A DNA stretch of 64,000 bases from Paragemmobacter straminiformis (GTDB taxonomy: Bacteria; Pseudomonadota; Alphaproteobacteria; Rhodobacterales; Rhodobacteraceae): contig NZ_JACLQD010000005.1 in the NCBI RefSeq assembly GCF_014243445.1, forward strand, positions 1 through 64,000. The letters are read 5' to 3'. The notes beneath the pieces were generated by a model. The model was not told where the DNA came from and searched no databases. It was given only the letters and a program-made list of their open reading frames with translations. This document shows, one piece after another, positions 9,626-26,004 of the stretch. Within the stretch, counting starts at the first letter, position 1. Every line of letters starts with the position of its first letter. A program made the position numbers and the translations under genes.

Positions 9626-10786
9626 ATGTCCCTTTTCCGCCTTGCCCTGGGCCGGTTTTTCGCAGCCCTTCTGGCCCTTGCCCTTCTTTCCCTGTCGCTC
9701 GGCGCTCTGTCTCTGGCCCGCCAGCACCACGCCGCCCGCAGCGCGGCACTTGACGCGCCGCCCCCGGACCTCATCCCCTTGGGCGCGCTTCCCCCCGATA
9801 CTCCGCCCTTGGCCGAAGTGAACCTGCGCGCCGCCATCGCCGCCGCCGTCGATGTGGCCCTTCCCGTCGGCAACGGCAGGCTTTACCTTCTTGCCGATCC
9901 CGCGCGGCCGACCGCCGCGCCGCAGGCCGCCCTTCTGGTGCCCCCCTCCGACCTCGCCGCCGCCGAAAGCCTGATCGCGCAAGCCACCCTCGGCACCGCG
10001 CAGGGCGGCGGTCCGGTCATCGCGCTGAACGGCACGCTTTCCACCCCGATCTGGATCCGGCAGGCCGAAGCCGCTGCCGCCGATGCGCATCGCCCCCTTG
10101 CCGCCGATATGCCCTTCATCCGCCCCTTCTACGACGGGCGCGCCGCAGGTCTTGCGCCCTCGCCGTTGGACTATGCGGTTCCGGCGGTCTGCTTTTCGCT
10201 GTTTCTCGCCTTCATGGCCGTGCAGGTCGCGCAGGCCCTGCGCCTGAACCACGCGCGCCATGTCCTGCGCGGCCTGTCGCAGCTTGACGCGCAGGTCGAG
10301 AAGATGGCCGTCGCCTCGGCCGATACCGCGCCCGAGGGGATGCACTGGGCCACCCTCGCCGCCCGCCGGTCGGAATTGCGCCAGCGCCGCCAGCGGCTCG
10401 AAGCGCAGCTGCATCGCGGCAGAACCGACAGCCGTGGCCCGTGGCTCTGGGTCGGGCTGATCGTGGCCGGTGGCGCCGCAGGTCTCGTGCCGCAGCGGCT
10501 CTTGTCGGAACGCGTGGCCTCCCATCTGCTCGGGGCCGACCTGACCGGCCTTCTGGCCCGCACGGGTCATGCGGCACAGGGCCTTGGCCTCGACAGCCTC
10601 GCGGCACTTCCGGGCGACCTTCTGGCCCAGGGCGTGCTTTTGCTGCTCGGCCCGCAATCCATCGGTCTTGCCGGAACGCTGCGCATGCTGCCCGTCACGG
10701 TCTGGATCGCGCTCCTCGCCATTCTCGTGCTGGTGCTGCAACGCCGCGCCGAAAACCGCCGCGCCGAACGGGGCCACCTGCGCTGA
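9626..10786 (+). CDS. Predicted membrane protein, function unknown
   Basis: 386 residues from ATG 9626 (MSLFRLALGRFFAALLALALL). Hydrophobic segments are visible at about 8-30, near 180-200 (VPAVCFSLFLAFMAVQV), near 270-290 (LWVGLIVAGGAAGLV) and at the C-terminus (VTVWIALLAILVLVLQ). The long segment between the first two helices should be periplasmic. A charged helix with RSELRQRRQRLEAQLHR may form a coiled coil, so a sensor-like or scaffold layout is possible, but no HAMP or kinase domain is recognised. It separates tRNA-Trp from secE, an unusual insertion. I cannot assign a family. Confidence 0.65.
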   Translation: MSLFRLALGRFFAALLALALLSLSLGALSLARQHHAARSAALDAPPPDLIPLGALPPDTPPLAEVNLRAAIAAAVDVALPVGNGRLYLLADPARPTAAPQAALLVPPSDLAAAESLIAQATLGTAQGGGPVIALNGTLSTPIWIRQAEAAAADAHRPLAADMPFIRPFYDGRAAGLAPSPLDYAVPAVCFSLFLAFMAVQVAQALRLNHARHVLRGLSQLDAQVEKMAVASADTAPEGMHWATLAARRSELRQRRQRLEAQLHRGRTDSRGPWLWVGLIVAGGAAGLVPQRLLSERVASHLLGADLTGLLARTGHAAQGLGLDSLAALPGDLLAQGVLLLLGPQSIGLAGTLRMLPVTVWIALLAILVLVLQRRAENRRAERGHLR

Positions 10787-10808
10787 CCCGCGCCCCCGCC
10801 CAGCGTGC

Positions 10809-10837
10809 TTGAATTCCCGCGCCGCAGCAGATATCTG
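10809..10837 (+). promoter_or_regulatory. Candidate promoter of secE-nusG
   Basis: TTGAAT (10809-10814), a 17-base spacer and TATCTG (10832-10837) lie 37 bases before the secE start. Confidence 0.6.
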
Positions 10838-10873
10838 GGGCGCTGATCTATCCCTCCCACCGGACCGGACCCA

Positions 10874-11065
10874 ATGGCAAGCAAGACCACCCCCTTCCAG
10901 TTCCTCCAGCAGGTCCGCACCGAAGTCGGCAAGGTCGTCTGGCCCTCGCGCCGCGAAGTCGTGCTGACCACGATCATGGTCTTCATCATGGCCGCGCTGA
11001 CCGCGACCTTCTTCAGCCTCGTCGACATGGCCATCCGTTTCGGCTTGCGGTTGATCCTCGGCTAA
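10874..11065 (+). CDS. secE: Preprotein translocase subunit SecE
   Basis: 63 residues, the short single-helix form of SecE. It has the conserved amphipathic segment QQVRTEVGKVVWPSRREV followed by one transmembrane helix (TTIMVFIMAALTATFFSLV). SecE clamps SecY (43647-45005) in the inner-membrane translocon. It is followed by nusG after 163 bases, the classical secE-nusG pairing. Confidence 0.96.
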   Translation: MASKTTPFQFLQQVRTEVGKVVWPSRREVVLTTIMVFIMAALTATFFSLVDMAIRFGLRLILG

Positions 11066-11228
11066 GGGCGAAACCGCCGTTTCTCCTTGAAATCGGGGGG
11101 CCGGGCCTGTATTCGCCCCCTGTTCGTGGAACATCCGGCGCGCAGCGATTCGTGTTGCGCGCTGTTTTTTGTTCCGGAAACACCAAGAATTGCAGGGGGC
11201 ACTTGCCCCGAAACGTAAGGGACGAAGC

Positions 11229-11762
11229 ATGGCCAAGCGCTGGTATTCGGTAAGCGTTCTCTCGAACTTCGAGAAGAAGGTTGCCGAGCAGATCAAGCAA
11301 GCCGTGGCGGACGCCGGTCTTCAGGAAGAGATCGACGAAGTGCTCGTGCCCACCGAAGAGGTGCTCGAAGTCCGTCGCGGCAAGAAGGTGACGTCCGAAC
11401 GCCGCTTCATGCCGGGCTACGTTCTGGTGCGGATGGAAATGACCAACCGCGGCTACCACCTCATCTCCTCGATCAACCGCGTCACGGGCTTCCTTGGCCC
11501 GCAGGGCAAGCCGATGCCCATGCGCGACGCCGAGGTGAACTCGATCCTGAACCGCGTGGAAGAGGGCGAGGTTGCACCCCGCAACCTGATCCGCTTCGAG
11601 ATCGGCGAGAAAGTCAAAGTGACCGATGGCCCGTTCGAGGGCTTCGACGGCATGGTGGAAGAGGTCGACGAAGACCACAGCCGCCTGAAAGTCTCGGTCT
11701 CGATCTTCGGCCGCGCAACGCCGGTCGAACTGGAATTCACGCAGGTCACCAAAGGGGCCTGA
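11229..11762 (+). CDS. nusG: Transcription termination/antitermination factor NusG
   Basis: 177 residues from ATG 11229 (MAKRWYSVSVLSNFEKKV). The N-terminal NGN domain carries WYSV and MPGYVLVRMEM and binds the RNA polymerase clamp. The C-terminal KOW domain carries VKVTDGPFEGFDG and contacts Rho or ribosomal protein S10. Length is typical. The frame is open 60 bases further upstream, but the chosen ATG has AAGGGACGA before it and gives the usual N-terminus. It sits upstream of rplK with a 92-base spacer. Confidence 0.97.
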   Translation: MAKRWYSVSVLSNFEKKVAEQIKQAVADAGLQEEIDEVLVPTEEVLEVRRGKKVTSERRFMPGYVLVRMEMTNRGYHLISSINRVTGFLGPQGKPMPMRDAEVNSILNRVEEGEVAPRNLIRFEIGEKVKVTDGPFEGFDGMVEEVDEDHSRLKVSVSIFGRATPVELEFTQVTKGA

Positions 11763-11854
11763 GTGCATCGCGTGGGAGGCGAGCGCCCTGTTACGGGGTG
11801 ACGGACCGGACCACTAAACCGCACCATCCGGTGCTGTGAAAAAGGAGATGGCCT
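11763..11854 (+). promoter_or_regulatory. Leader between nusG and rplK
   Basis: A 92-base spacer with potential to fold (GCCCTGTTACGGGGTGACGG region at 11784-11803) and a purine-rich AAAAAGGAGATGG site just before rplK. The position and length suit an L1 or L11 leader that could support feedback by ribosomal protein, but no known motif was matched. Confidence 0.3.
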
Positions 11855-12307
11855 ATGGCCAAGAAGATTATCGGCAGCCTCAAGCTGCAAGTCAAAGCGG
11901 GTCAAGCCAACCCGTCCCCGCCGGTCGGTCCGGCACTGGGCCAGCGCGGCCTGAACATCATGGCGTTCGTCAAGGAATTCAACGCCAAGACCGCCGACAT
12001 CGCGCCGGGCACGCCCACGCCCGTCATCATCACCTACTATCAGGACAAGTCGTTCAGCCTCGAATTCAAGACGGCTCCGGCTTCCTTCCTGCTCAAGGCC
12101 GCCGCGGGCCTGCCCCCCGTGGGCAAGCGCAACCGCGCCAAGGGCTCGTCCAAGCCCGGCCGCGAAGTTGCGGGTTCGGTGACGGTCGCGCAGGTGCGCA
12201 AGATCGCTGAAACGAAGATGAAGGACCTCAACGCCAACTCGATCGAGGCTGCGATGCAGATCATCCTCGGTTCGGCGAAGTCCTGCGGCATCGAAGTGAA
12301 GGGCTGA
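11855..12307 (+). CDS. rplK: 50S ribosomal protein L11
   Basis: 150 residues, slightly longer than the usual 141-142. The proline-rich N-terminal motif [18 protein letters not shown] is intact and forms the part that contacts elongation factors near the GTPase-associated centre. The C-terminal rRNA-binding domain contains [18 protein letters not shown]. It is followed by rplA four bases later, the conserved L11-L1 pair. Confidence 0.97.
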   Translation: MAKKIIGSLKLQVKAGQANPSPPVGPALGQRGLNIMAFVKEFNAKTADIAPGTPTPVIITYYQDKSFSLEFKTAPASFLLKAAAGLPPVGKRNRAKGSSKPGREVAGSVTVAQVRKIAETKMKDLNANSIEAAMQIILGSAKSCGIEVKG

Positions 12308-12311
12308 CACC

Positions 12312-13010
12312 ATGGCAAAGCTCGGCAAGCGCACCAAAGCTGCGCAAGAAGTCTTCGGCACCGCGATGAACGTCTCGGTCGAAGAAGCACTGGCCCTGAT
12401 CAAAAAGGGCGCCACCGCGAAATTCGACGAGACCGTCGAAATCGCCATGAACCTCGGCGTCGACCCGCGCCACGCAGACCAGATGGTCCGCGGCGTGGTC
12501 CAGCTGCCGAACGGCACGGGTAAAACCGTCCGCGTCGCCGTCTTCGCCCGTGGCGCCAAGGCTGATGAAGCCAAGGCCGCAGGGGCTGACATCGTCGGCG
12601 CCGAAGACCTGATGGAAACCATCATGTCCGGCAAGATCGAGTTCGACCGTTGCATCGCGACGCCGGACCTGATGCCGCTGGTCGGCCGTCTCGGCAAGAT
12701 CCTCGGCCCGCGCAACCTGATGCCGAACCCCAAGGTCGGCACCGTGACGATGGACGTGAAAACCGCTGTCGAAGCGGCCAAGGGCGGCGAAGTGCAGTTC
12801 AAGGTCGAAAAAGCGGGCGTCATCCACGCCGGCGTCGGCAAGGTCTCGTTCGACACCGAGAAACTGGCGCAGAACATCCGCGCTTTCGTCGATGCCGTCA
12901 CCCGCGCCCGTCCGTCGGGTGCCAAGGGCGCTTACCTGAAAAAGGTCTCGCTCTCGTCCACGATGGGCCCCGGCGTTTCGGTCGACCTGTCCTCGGCCAC
13001 GGCCAACTGA
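12312..13010 (+). CDS. rplA: 50S ribosomal protein L1
   Basis: 232 residues. It builds the L1 stalk that moves deacylated tRNA from the E site, and in other bacteria it represses its own L11-L1 message. The conserved [15 protein letters not shown] motif in domain II and the closing segment GPGVSVD are present. It is followed by a hairpin terminator, so rplKA forms a unit separate from rplJL. Confidence 0.97.
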   Translation: MAKLGKRTKAAQEVFGTAMNVSVEEALALIKKGATAKFDETVEIAMNLGVDPRHADQMVRGVVQLPNGTGKTVRVAVFARGAKADEAKAAGADIVGAEDLMETIMSGKIEFDRCIATPDLMPLVGRLGKILGPRNLMPNPKVGTVTMDVKTAVEAAKGGEVQFKVEKAGVIHAGVGKVSFDTEKLAQNIRAFVDAVTRARPSGAKGAYLKKVSLSSTMGPGVSVDLSSATAN

Positions 13011-13033
13011 TCCGGCCCTTCGGGCCAAACGGG

Positions 13034-13065
13034 GGGCGGTCCGCAAGGGCCGCCCTTCGTCTTTC
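13034..13065 (+). terminator. Probable terminator after rplA
   Basis: A 9-bp stem (13034-13042 with 13047-13055, one G-U pair) closes a GCAA loop and is followed by TTCGTCTTT. The U-run is broken, so readthrough into rplJ is likely. Confidence 0.6.
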
Positions 13066-13168
13066 CGCCGTCCCGTTCCGGCAGGGCTTTACGCCGCCCG
13101 ATTTTTGCGCTGAACTGTGCCGCACAATCAGGAACGGACAGACCCGCTGCAAAACTTGCAAGCCGGGC

Positions 13169-13197
13169 TTGGAAACCGCCGCGTTAGCCTCTATAGC
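13169..13197 (+). promoter_or_regulatory. Candidate promoter of rplJ-rplL-rpoB-rpoC
   Basis: TTGGAA (13169-13174) and TATAGC (13192-13197) are spaced by 17 bases. It lies after the rplA terminator and before a leader of about 230 bases. Confidence 0.55.
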
Positions 13198-13204
13198 CAC
13201 AATC

Positions 13205-13430
13205 TGCGCTGTCTGACCGATTCGTCGGTTGGTCCGCGCATTTCGTCCGAGACGGTGGGTGCAGGGCAAATGCCTTCGCTTAATTTCCCTCCTGAGATGA
13301 GAGAACGAGACAAATTTCCGGGGGGTTCCCTCGGGCGATATTGGCCTCGGGACATCATTCGGACCCGAACGCCCCCGCTTCTTGGGGGATAAATGAGCCG
13401 GGGGGAAACCCCCACACTTGGAGTGAAACT
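13205..13430 (+). promoter_or_regulatory. Structured rplJ leader
   Basis: The gene-free stretch 13011-13430 holds the rplA terminator, a promoter and this leader. The leader contains two G/C hairpins just before the ribosome binding site: CCCCC 13372-13376 with GGGGG 13384-13388, and the GGGGG/CCCCC pair around AAA at 13406-13408. In other bacteria L10 complexed with L7/L12 binds the rplJ leader to repress translation; this leader is placed to do the same, but no Rfam L10-leader match could be made by eye. Confidence 0.45.
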
Positions 13431-13946
13431 GTGGATAGAGCCCAGAAAGAGAAAGTGGTCGAGGAACTCGGCCAGATCTTCGAAAGCTCTGGCGTTGTGG
13501 TGATCGCTCACTACACGGGTATGACGGTTAAACAGATGCAGGACCTGCGCGCCAAAATGCGCGAAGTTGGCGGGTCCGTACGCGTTGCCAAGAACAAGCT
13601 CGCCAAGATCGCCCTTGAAGGGAAACCCGGCGTCAAGATGGGTGACCTGCTCACGGGCATGACCGTGCTCGCCTATTCGGAAGACCCTGTCGCAGCCGCG
13701 AAGGTCACCGAAGCCTATGCCAAGGGGAACGACAAGTTCGTGATCCTCGGCGGGGCAATGGGCGATACCGTTCTTGACCAGGCTGGTGTGAAAGCCGTGG
13801 CCTCCATGCCGTCGCGCGAAGAGCTCATCGCTCAGATCGTGTCGTGCATCGGTGCGCCCGCCTCGAACATCGCCGGTGCGATTGGCGCGCCTGCTTCGAA
13901 CATCGCAAGCATCCTGTCGACCATCGAGGAAAAGGCTGCAGCGTAA
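13431..13946 (+). CDS. rplJ: 50S ribosomal protein L10
   Basis: 171 residues using GTG at 13431 as start ([15 protein letters not shown]). The upstream frame stays open to an ATG at 13341, but that tail is not L10-like. GGAG lies 7 bases before the GTG. The N-terminal domain binds 23S rRNA; the C-terminal helix ([17 protein letters not shown]) carries L7/L12 dimers. A short repeat, IGAPASNIA twice, is visible near the C-terminus. A GTG start together with a folded leader fits a gene whose translation is held low or feedback-controlled. Confidence 0.95.
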   Translation: MDRAQKEKVVEELGQIFESSGVVVIAHYTGMTVKQMQDLRAKMREVGGSVRVAKNKLAKIALEGKPGVKMGDLLTGMTVLAYSEDPVAAAKVTEAYAKGNDKFVILGGAMGDTVLDQAGVKAVASMPSREELIAQIVSCIGAPASNIAGAIGAPASNIASILSTIEEKAAA

Positions 13947-14018
13947 GCTGCGTCCCGCCCTTACCCGCGTGAGAAACCCTCACAGCGTTGGACCCCATCT
14001 TTATAACGGAATGAGCAA

Positions 14019-14396
14019 ATGGCTGATCTGAACAAACTCGCCGAAGACATCGTCGGTCTGACCCTCCTGCAGGCGCAGGAACTCAAGACCATCCTGAAAG
14101 ACAAGTACGGCATCGAGCCGGCTGCCGGTGGCGCCGTCATGATGGCCGCTGGCCCGGCTGCCGCTGCTGCCGCTCCGGCCGAAGAGCAGACCGAATTCGA
14201 CGTCGTCCTGACCGACGCCGGCGCGAACAAGATCAACGTGATCAAAGAAGTTCGCACCATCACCGGTCTGGGCCTGAAAGAAGCCAAGGACCTCGTGGAA
14301 GCTGGCGGCAAGGTCAAAGAGCAAGTCTCGAAAGCCGACGCCGAAGGCTTCAAGAAAACCCTTGAAGCTGCTGGCGCCAAGGTCGAGCTCAAGTGA
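14019..14396 (+). CDS. rplL: 50S ribosomal protein L7/L12
   Basis: 125 residues. The N-terminal dimerisation part is followed by an alanine-rich hinge ([15 protein letters not shown]) and the factor-binding C-terminal domain with [24 protein letters not shown]. It is the multi-copy stalk protein that recruits translational GTPases. It is needed in excess over RpoB, and a strong hairpin right after the gene may reduce transcription into rpoBC. Confidence 0.97.
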   Translation: MADLNKLAEDIVGLTLLQAQELKTILKDKYGIEPAAGGAVMMAAGPAAAAAAPAEEQTEFDVVLTDAGANKINVIKEVRTITGLGLKEAKDLVEAGGKVKEQVSKADAEGFKKTLEAAGAKVELK

Positions 14397-14438
14397 TCGT
14401 GTTGGGTGCGTTGACGCGCACCTGAACCGAAAATTCAA

Positions 14439-14468
14439 GGCTGGGTCCGGTCCAATCCGGGCCCAGCC
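14439..14468 (+). terminator. Attenuator hairpin between rplL and rpoB
   Basis: A 12-bp stem (14439-14450 with 14457-14468, one G-U pair) closes TCCAAT. No U-run follows, so it is better seen as a partial terminator or RNase processing site. Further hairpins lie at 14405-14422 (GGTGCG/CGCACC), 14487-14500 (GCACC/GGTGC) and 14531-14552 (GCTTTCC/GGAAAGC) within the 248-base spacer. Confidence 0.55.
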
Positions 14469-14644
14469 GAACCTGTCTTGAAAGGGGCACCGACAGGTGC
14501 ATCTTTCTAGGCGTGGTTCAAGGTTCGGGAGCTTTCCGGTGGGACGGAAAGCATGAATGGAACCTGACACCCCTTTCGCCAAGCGGCGCGACCGTGGCCC
14601 CGACGGATGCGCCCCTGCGACACGAGAAAAAGGTGACGACGAGC

Positions 14645-18778
<4,134 letters not shown>

Positions 18779-18810
18779 CGCGGTAGGTGCGCCCTAGGGC
18801 ACACCGCAAC

Positions 18811-18833
18811 GGGTGCGCGCCAGCCGCGCACCC
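18811..18833. repeat. Palindromic hairpin element between rpoB and rpoC
   Basis: GGGTGCGCG (18811-18819) and CGCGCACCC (18825-18833) form a perfect 9-bp stem. A second, imperfect GGTGCGCCC/GGGCACACC pair lies just upstream (about 18786-18805). It belongs to the dispersed GGTGCG family seen in other spacers. Confidence 0.7.
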
Positions 18834-18878
18834 CCACCGCCGACAATCCCCCGCCGCCCCCATTCATAAGGCTATGAA

Positions 18879-23114
<4,236 letters not shown>

Positions 23115-23135
23115 TCTTGCGGAAATGACATGACA

Positions 23136-23173
23136 GGGGCCGTCGCAGCGATGCGGCGGCCCCTTCGCTTTTG
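23136..23173 (+). terminator. Rho-independent terminator of rpoC
   Basis: A 12-bp stem (23136-23147 with 23152-23163, one G-U pair) closes GCGA and is followed by TTCGCTTTT. Confidence 0.8.
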
Positions 23174-23221
23174 GCCCCGCCGCTGCTAGGCTTGCCCCTG
23201 TCGTGCAAGGGACCAGTGCAA

Positions 23222-24037
23222 ATGACGTTCAAGAACCGCATCGCCGGGTTGATCCGCTTTTCCTACCCCGCGCTTTCCGGCTTCAGCGTCAAGCCCGACG
23301 ATCCCTCGCGCTTGCAGGCGATGCTTTATGACCGCCCCCGCCTTGAACGCCGCTTCGCCCTGTTCGAGGCGCTCTGCCTCCCCTCGCTGCTGGCGCAAAG
23401 CGACCCCGATTTCGAAACCCTCATCCTTGTCGGAACCGATCTGCCCGACTGGGCGCGCGACAGGTTGCTGTCGGGGATCGCGCCGCTTGGCGCGCGCCTC
23501 GTCGCACTGCCGCCGATGCACCATTATCCGGCCGTCCAGACCGCATTCGCCAGCCTCGCCGATAGGGGCCACAGCCATCTCACCAGCTTCCGCCTCGACG
23601 ATGACGACGCGCTCGACCGCGACCATATCGCCCGGCTGCGCCGCATCGCGCAGGGCGTTGCGGCCTTTACCGCAACCCCCTTTGCCGTCACGCAGAATCG
23701 CGGCCTTTTCGTCGACCTGACCGGCAAGGAACCGCAGTTCGTCGAAGCCACCGAAAAGATGCCGCTGTCGGTCGGCGTGGCACTTTGCGCGCCCGCCGGC
23801 TATGGCGACAACATCTTCCGCCGCAACCACCGCCTCTTGCCGCAGTTCTTCACCACCTTTTCGGACGCCACCGAAATGGCCTACCTGCGCAGCATCCACG
23901 GCGGCAACGACAGCACCGCCCACACCACCGGCGTCGTGACCGACCGTTCCCCGGCCGAGGCGTCGGCCCTGCTTGGCGCGCATTTCGCCACGACCCCCGC
24001 CATGCTGAACCGTCTGGTTTCGGCCCTCCGCTCCTGA
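23222..24037 (+). CDS. Putative rhamnosyltransferase
   Basis: 271 residues from ATG 23222 (MTFKNRIAGLIRFSYPALSGF). The domain pattern, with RFALFEALCLPSLLAQSDPDF, then an acidic DDDDALDRDH stretch where a sugar-nucleotide-binding DxD is expected, and GGNDSTAHTTG later, matches the putative rhamnosyl transferase family of Rhodobacterales. It probably adds sugar to a surface polysaccharide, with donor and acceptor unknown. It starts directly behind the rpoC terminator and heads a cluster of envelope genes. No transmembrane segment is seen, so it should be cytoplasmic. Confidence 0.75.
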   Translation: MTFKNRIAGLIRFSYPALSGFSVKPDDPSRLQAMLYDRPRLERRFALFEALCLPSLLAQSDPDFETLILVGTDLPDWARDRLLSGIAPLGARLVALPPMHHYPAVQTAFASLADRGHSHLTSFRLDDDDALDRDHIARLRRIAQGVAAFTATPFAVTQNRGLFVDLTGKEPQFVEATEKMPLSVGVALCAPAGYGDNIFRRNHRLLPQFFTTFSDATEMAYLRSIHGGNDSTAHTTGVVTDRSPAEASALLGAHFATTPAMLNRLVSALRS

Positions 24038-24061
24038 TAGCCATCCGCACAGGAGAGACCC

Positions 24062-24937
24062 ATGCCCATATCCGACAACCTGCGCGGCGCGCTTTACATG
24101 AACGTCGCCATGGCAGGCTTCACGCTGAACGACGCCTGCATGAAGGCCGCGACGCAAAGCCTGCCGCTCTGGCAATCCATCGCCATGCGCGGGATGCTCA
24201 CGCTCGGCCCGCTCGTTCTGGTGGCGCTGCATCAGAGCGGTCTGCGCCTGCGCCTGCCGCGCCGCGACTACAAGATGATCGGCCTCCGCTCGGTGGGCGA
24301 GGTGGCAAGCACCCTGCTTTTCCTTGCAGCCCTCGTGCATATGCCCATCGCCAGCCTGTCGGCCATCATGCAGTCGCTGCCGCTTGCCGTCACCCTTGCC
24401 GCCTGGGCGATCTTTGGTGAAAAGGTGGGCTGGCGCCGCCTGACCGCCATCCTGATCGGCTTTGCAGGCGTGCTCATCATCATCCGCCCCGGACCCGAAG
24501 GCTTTGACCACTGGTCGCTGATGGGTCTGGCTTCGGTGGCCTTCGTCGTGGTGCGCGACCTCTCCACGCGCGAGATGTCCGCCGCGGTGCCGTCCAGCAC
24601 GGTCGCGGTCCTCGCCTCGCTCTCGGTCACGGTGACAGCACTTGTCCTGTCGCTGCTCGAAGGCTGGCAGGCCGTATCGCTGAACGAGGGGCTGACCATC
24701 CTCGCCGCCGCCGCCTCGCTTGTCGTCGGGTATAACTTCGTCGTCATGACGATGCGCGTCGGTGATATCGGCTTCGTGGCACCGTTTCGCTACACCTCGC
24801 TGCTCTGGGCGATCTTTCTGGGATGGGCCGCTTTCGGAACGCTGCCCGATGCGCTAACGCTGCTGGGTGCCGCTCTGGTTGTCGGATCGGGCATTTTCAC
24901 CCTTTGGCGCGAGCGCAGGGTAAAGTCGAAACGCTGA
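24062..24937 (+). CDS. DMT-superfamily (EamA) transporter
   Basis: 291 residues with about ten transmembrane helices in two repeated halves, the EamA layout. Recognisable blocks are LPLWQSIAMRGMLTLGPL, LSAIMQSLPLAVTLAAW and the mirrored FRYTSLLWAIFLGWAAFG. Such proteins export metabolites or sugars across the inner membrane; the substrate is not predictable. It lies 24 bases after the glycosyltransferase gene and 12 bases before the GT2 gene, so co-transcription is likely. Confidence 0.88.
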   Translation: MPISDNLRGALYMNVAMAGFTLNDACMKAATQSLPLWQSIAMRGMLTLGPLVLVALHQSGLRLRLPRRDYKMIGLRSVGEVASTLLFLAALVHMPIASLSAIMQSLPLAVTLAAWAIFGEKVGWRRLTAILIGFAGVLIIIRPGPEGFDHWSLMGLASVAFVVVRDLSTREMSAAVPSSTVAVLASLSVTVTALVLSLLEGWQAVSLNEGLTILAAAASLVVGYNFVVMTMRVGDIGFVAPFRYTSLLWAIFLGWAAFGTLPDALTLLGAALVVGSGIFTLWRERRVKSKR

Positions 24938-24949
24938 AACAGGCAGAAT

Positions 24950-25675
24950 ATGACCGACCTTTCGATCGTCATCCCCGCAAAGAACGAGGCGGAAAACCTT
25001 CCCGCCCTGATCGACGAGATCGTGGTCGCGCTGTCCGGCGAACCCGATTTCGAGGTGATCGTGGTCGATGACGGATCGACCGACGGCACGGCGCAGGCCC
25101 TTCTTGCCGCCCGCGCCCGCTTTCCCATGCTGCGCGTGCTGCGGCACGAAACCTCGGGCGGGCAAAGCGCCGCCGTGCATTCCGGCGTGCGCGCCGCGCG
25201 GGGCGCGATCATCGCCACGCTCGACGGCGACGGGCAAAACCCGCCCGCGAACCTTCCGGCGCTGATCGCCCCGCTGCGCGCCGCCGGTGCGGGGCGTATC
25301 GGCATCGTCGCAGGCCAGCGCGTCGCGCGGCAGGACACGCTGTCGAAACGGCTGGCCTCGCGCTTCGCCAACGCCCTGCGCGGCGCGATGCTCGACGACG
25401 GCACGCGCGACACGGGCTGCGGTCTGAAAGCCTTCCGCCGCGAGGCGTTTCTGGAACTGCCCTTCTTCAACCACATGCACCGCTACCTTCCCGCGCTGTT
25501 CAAGCGCGACGGCTGGACCGTGGCGCATGTCGATGTCACCCACCGTGGCCGCGGGGCGGGCCGATCAAATTACAGTAACCTTCAGCGCGCGCTCGTCGGA
25601 ATTGTTGACCTTTTCGGCGTGATGTGGCTGATCCGGCGTCGCAAGACCGCCACCCCGCGCGACCTCAGCGAATAA
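24950..25675 (+). CDS. Glycosyltransferase family 2 (ArnC/DPM1-like)
   Basis: 241 residues. The GT2 fold is shown by SIVIPAKNEAENLPALIDEI, VIVVDDGSTDGT and the metal-binding LDGDGQNPP. DTGCGLKAFRREAF and VDVTHRGRGAGRSNY are shared with dolichol/undecaprenyl-phosphate mannose synthase-like enzymes. The likely role is to load a sugar onto a polyprenyl phosphate at the cytoplasmic membrane face, providing the donor for the GT39 enzyme two genes downstream. The C-terminus has only a short hydrophobic stretch and no ArnC-like double helix. Sugar and lipid are inferred from the family only. Confidence 0.88.
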   Translation: MTDLSIVIPAKNEAENLPALIDEIVVALSGEPDFEVIVVDDGSTDGTAQALLAARARFPMLRVLRHETSGGQSAAVHSGVRAARGAIIATLDGDGQNPPANLPALIAPLRAAGAGRIGIVAGQRVARQDTLSKRLASRFANALRGAMLDDGTRDTGCGLKAFRREAFLELPFFNHMHRYLPALFKRDGWTVAHVDVTHRGRGAGRSNYSNLQRALVGIVDLFGVMWLIRRRKTATPRDLSE

Positions 25676-25686
25676 GGAACCTTGCC

Positions 25687-26004
25687 GTGCACACAGTGAT
25701 GAGCCTTTTCGGCGCGGAAACCGCAGCCGACGCCACATGGCTTGTCATCGGCCTTCTGGGCCAGCTCATGTTCACCGCCCGCTTCGTCGTGCAATGGATC
25801 GCATCCGAAAGGGCAGGGGCCTCGGTCATGCCCGTCGCCTTCTGGTATTTCTCGCTGATCGGCGGAACCATCGTGCTGATCTACGGCCTGCACAAACTCG
25901 AGCCGGTGATCATCCTCGGCCAGTTGCCGGGCGTGGTGATCTACAGCCGCAACCTCTGGCTCATCCACAAGGGACGGCAGGTCGATGCCCGCACCGATAG
26001 CTGA
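25687..26004 (+). CDS. LAB_N-domain membrane protein
   Basis: 105 residues from GTG 25687, which has AAGGAA seven bases upstream; the next ATG (25699) has no spaced ribosome binding site. Three hydrophobic helices are visible (TWLVIGLLGQLMFTARFVVQWI, FWYFSLIGGTIVLIYG, VIILGQLPGVVIYSRNLWLI, given here as separate segments). It matches the lipid-A-disaccharide-synthase N-terminal (LAB_N) domain found as a free protein beside GT2 and GT39 genes. Its role is probably flipping or presenting a glycolipid, not proven. The stop overlaps the next gene by 20 bases, so the two are translationally coupled. Confidence 0.85.
   Translation: MHTVMSLFGAETAADATWLVIGLLGQLMFTARFVVQWIASERAGASVMPVAFWYFSLIGGTIVLIYGLHKLEPVIILGQLPGVVIYSRNLWLIHKGRQVDARTDS

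Noticed and set aside
9412-9873. Minus-strand frame ending in GGLEPTTLGFGDRCSTN
   Set aside because: This C-terminus is the well-known false translation of a tRNA gene, here tRNA-Trp.
9524-11296. 590-codon minus-strand frame over trnW-secE
   Set aside because: Runs through a tRNA-side spacer and opposite three real genes; composition of an antisense frame.
14513-14644. N-terminal extension of rpoB from an upstream GTG
   Set aside because: 44 residues without similarity to RpoB, over a region full of hairpins.
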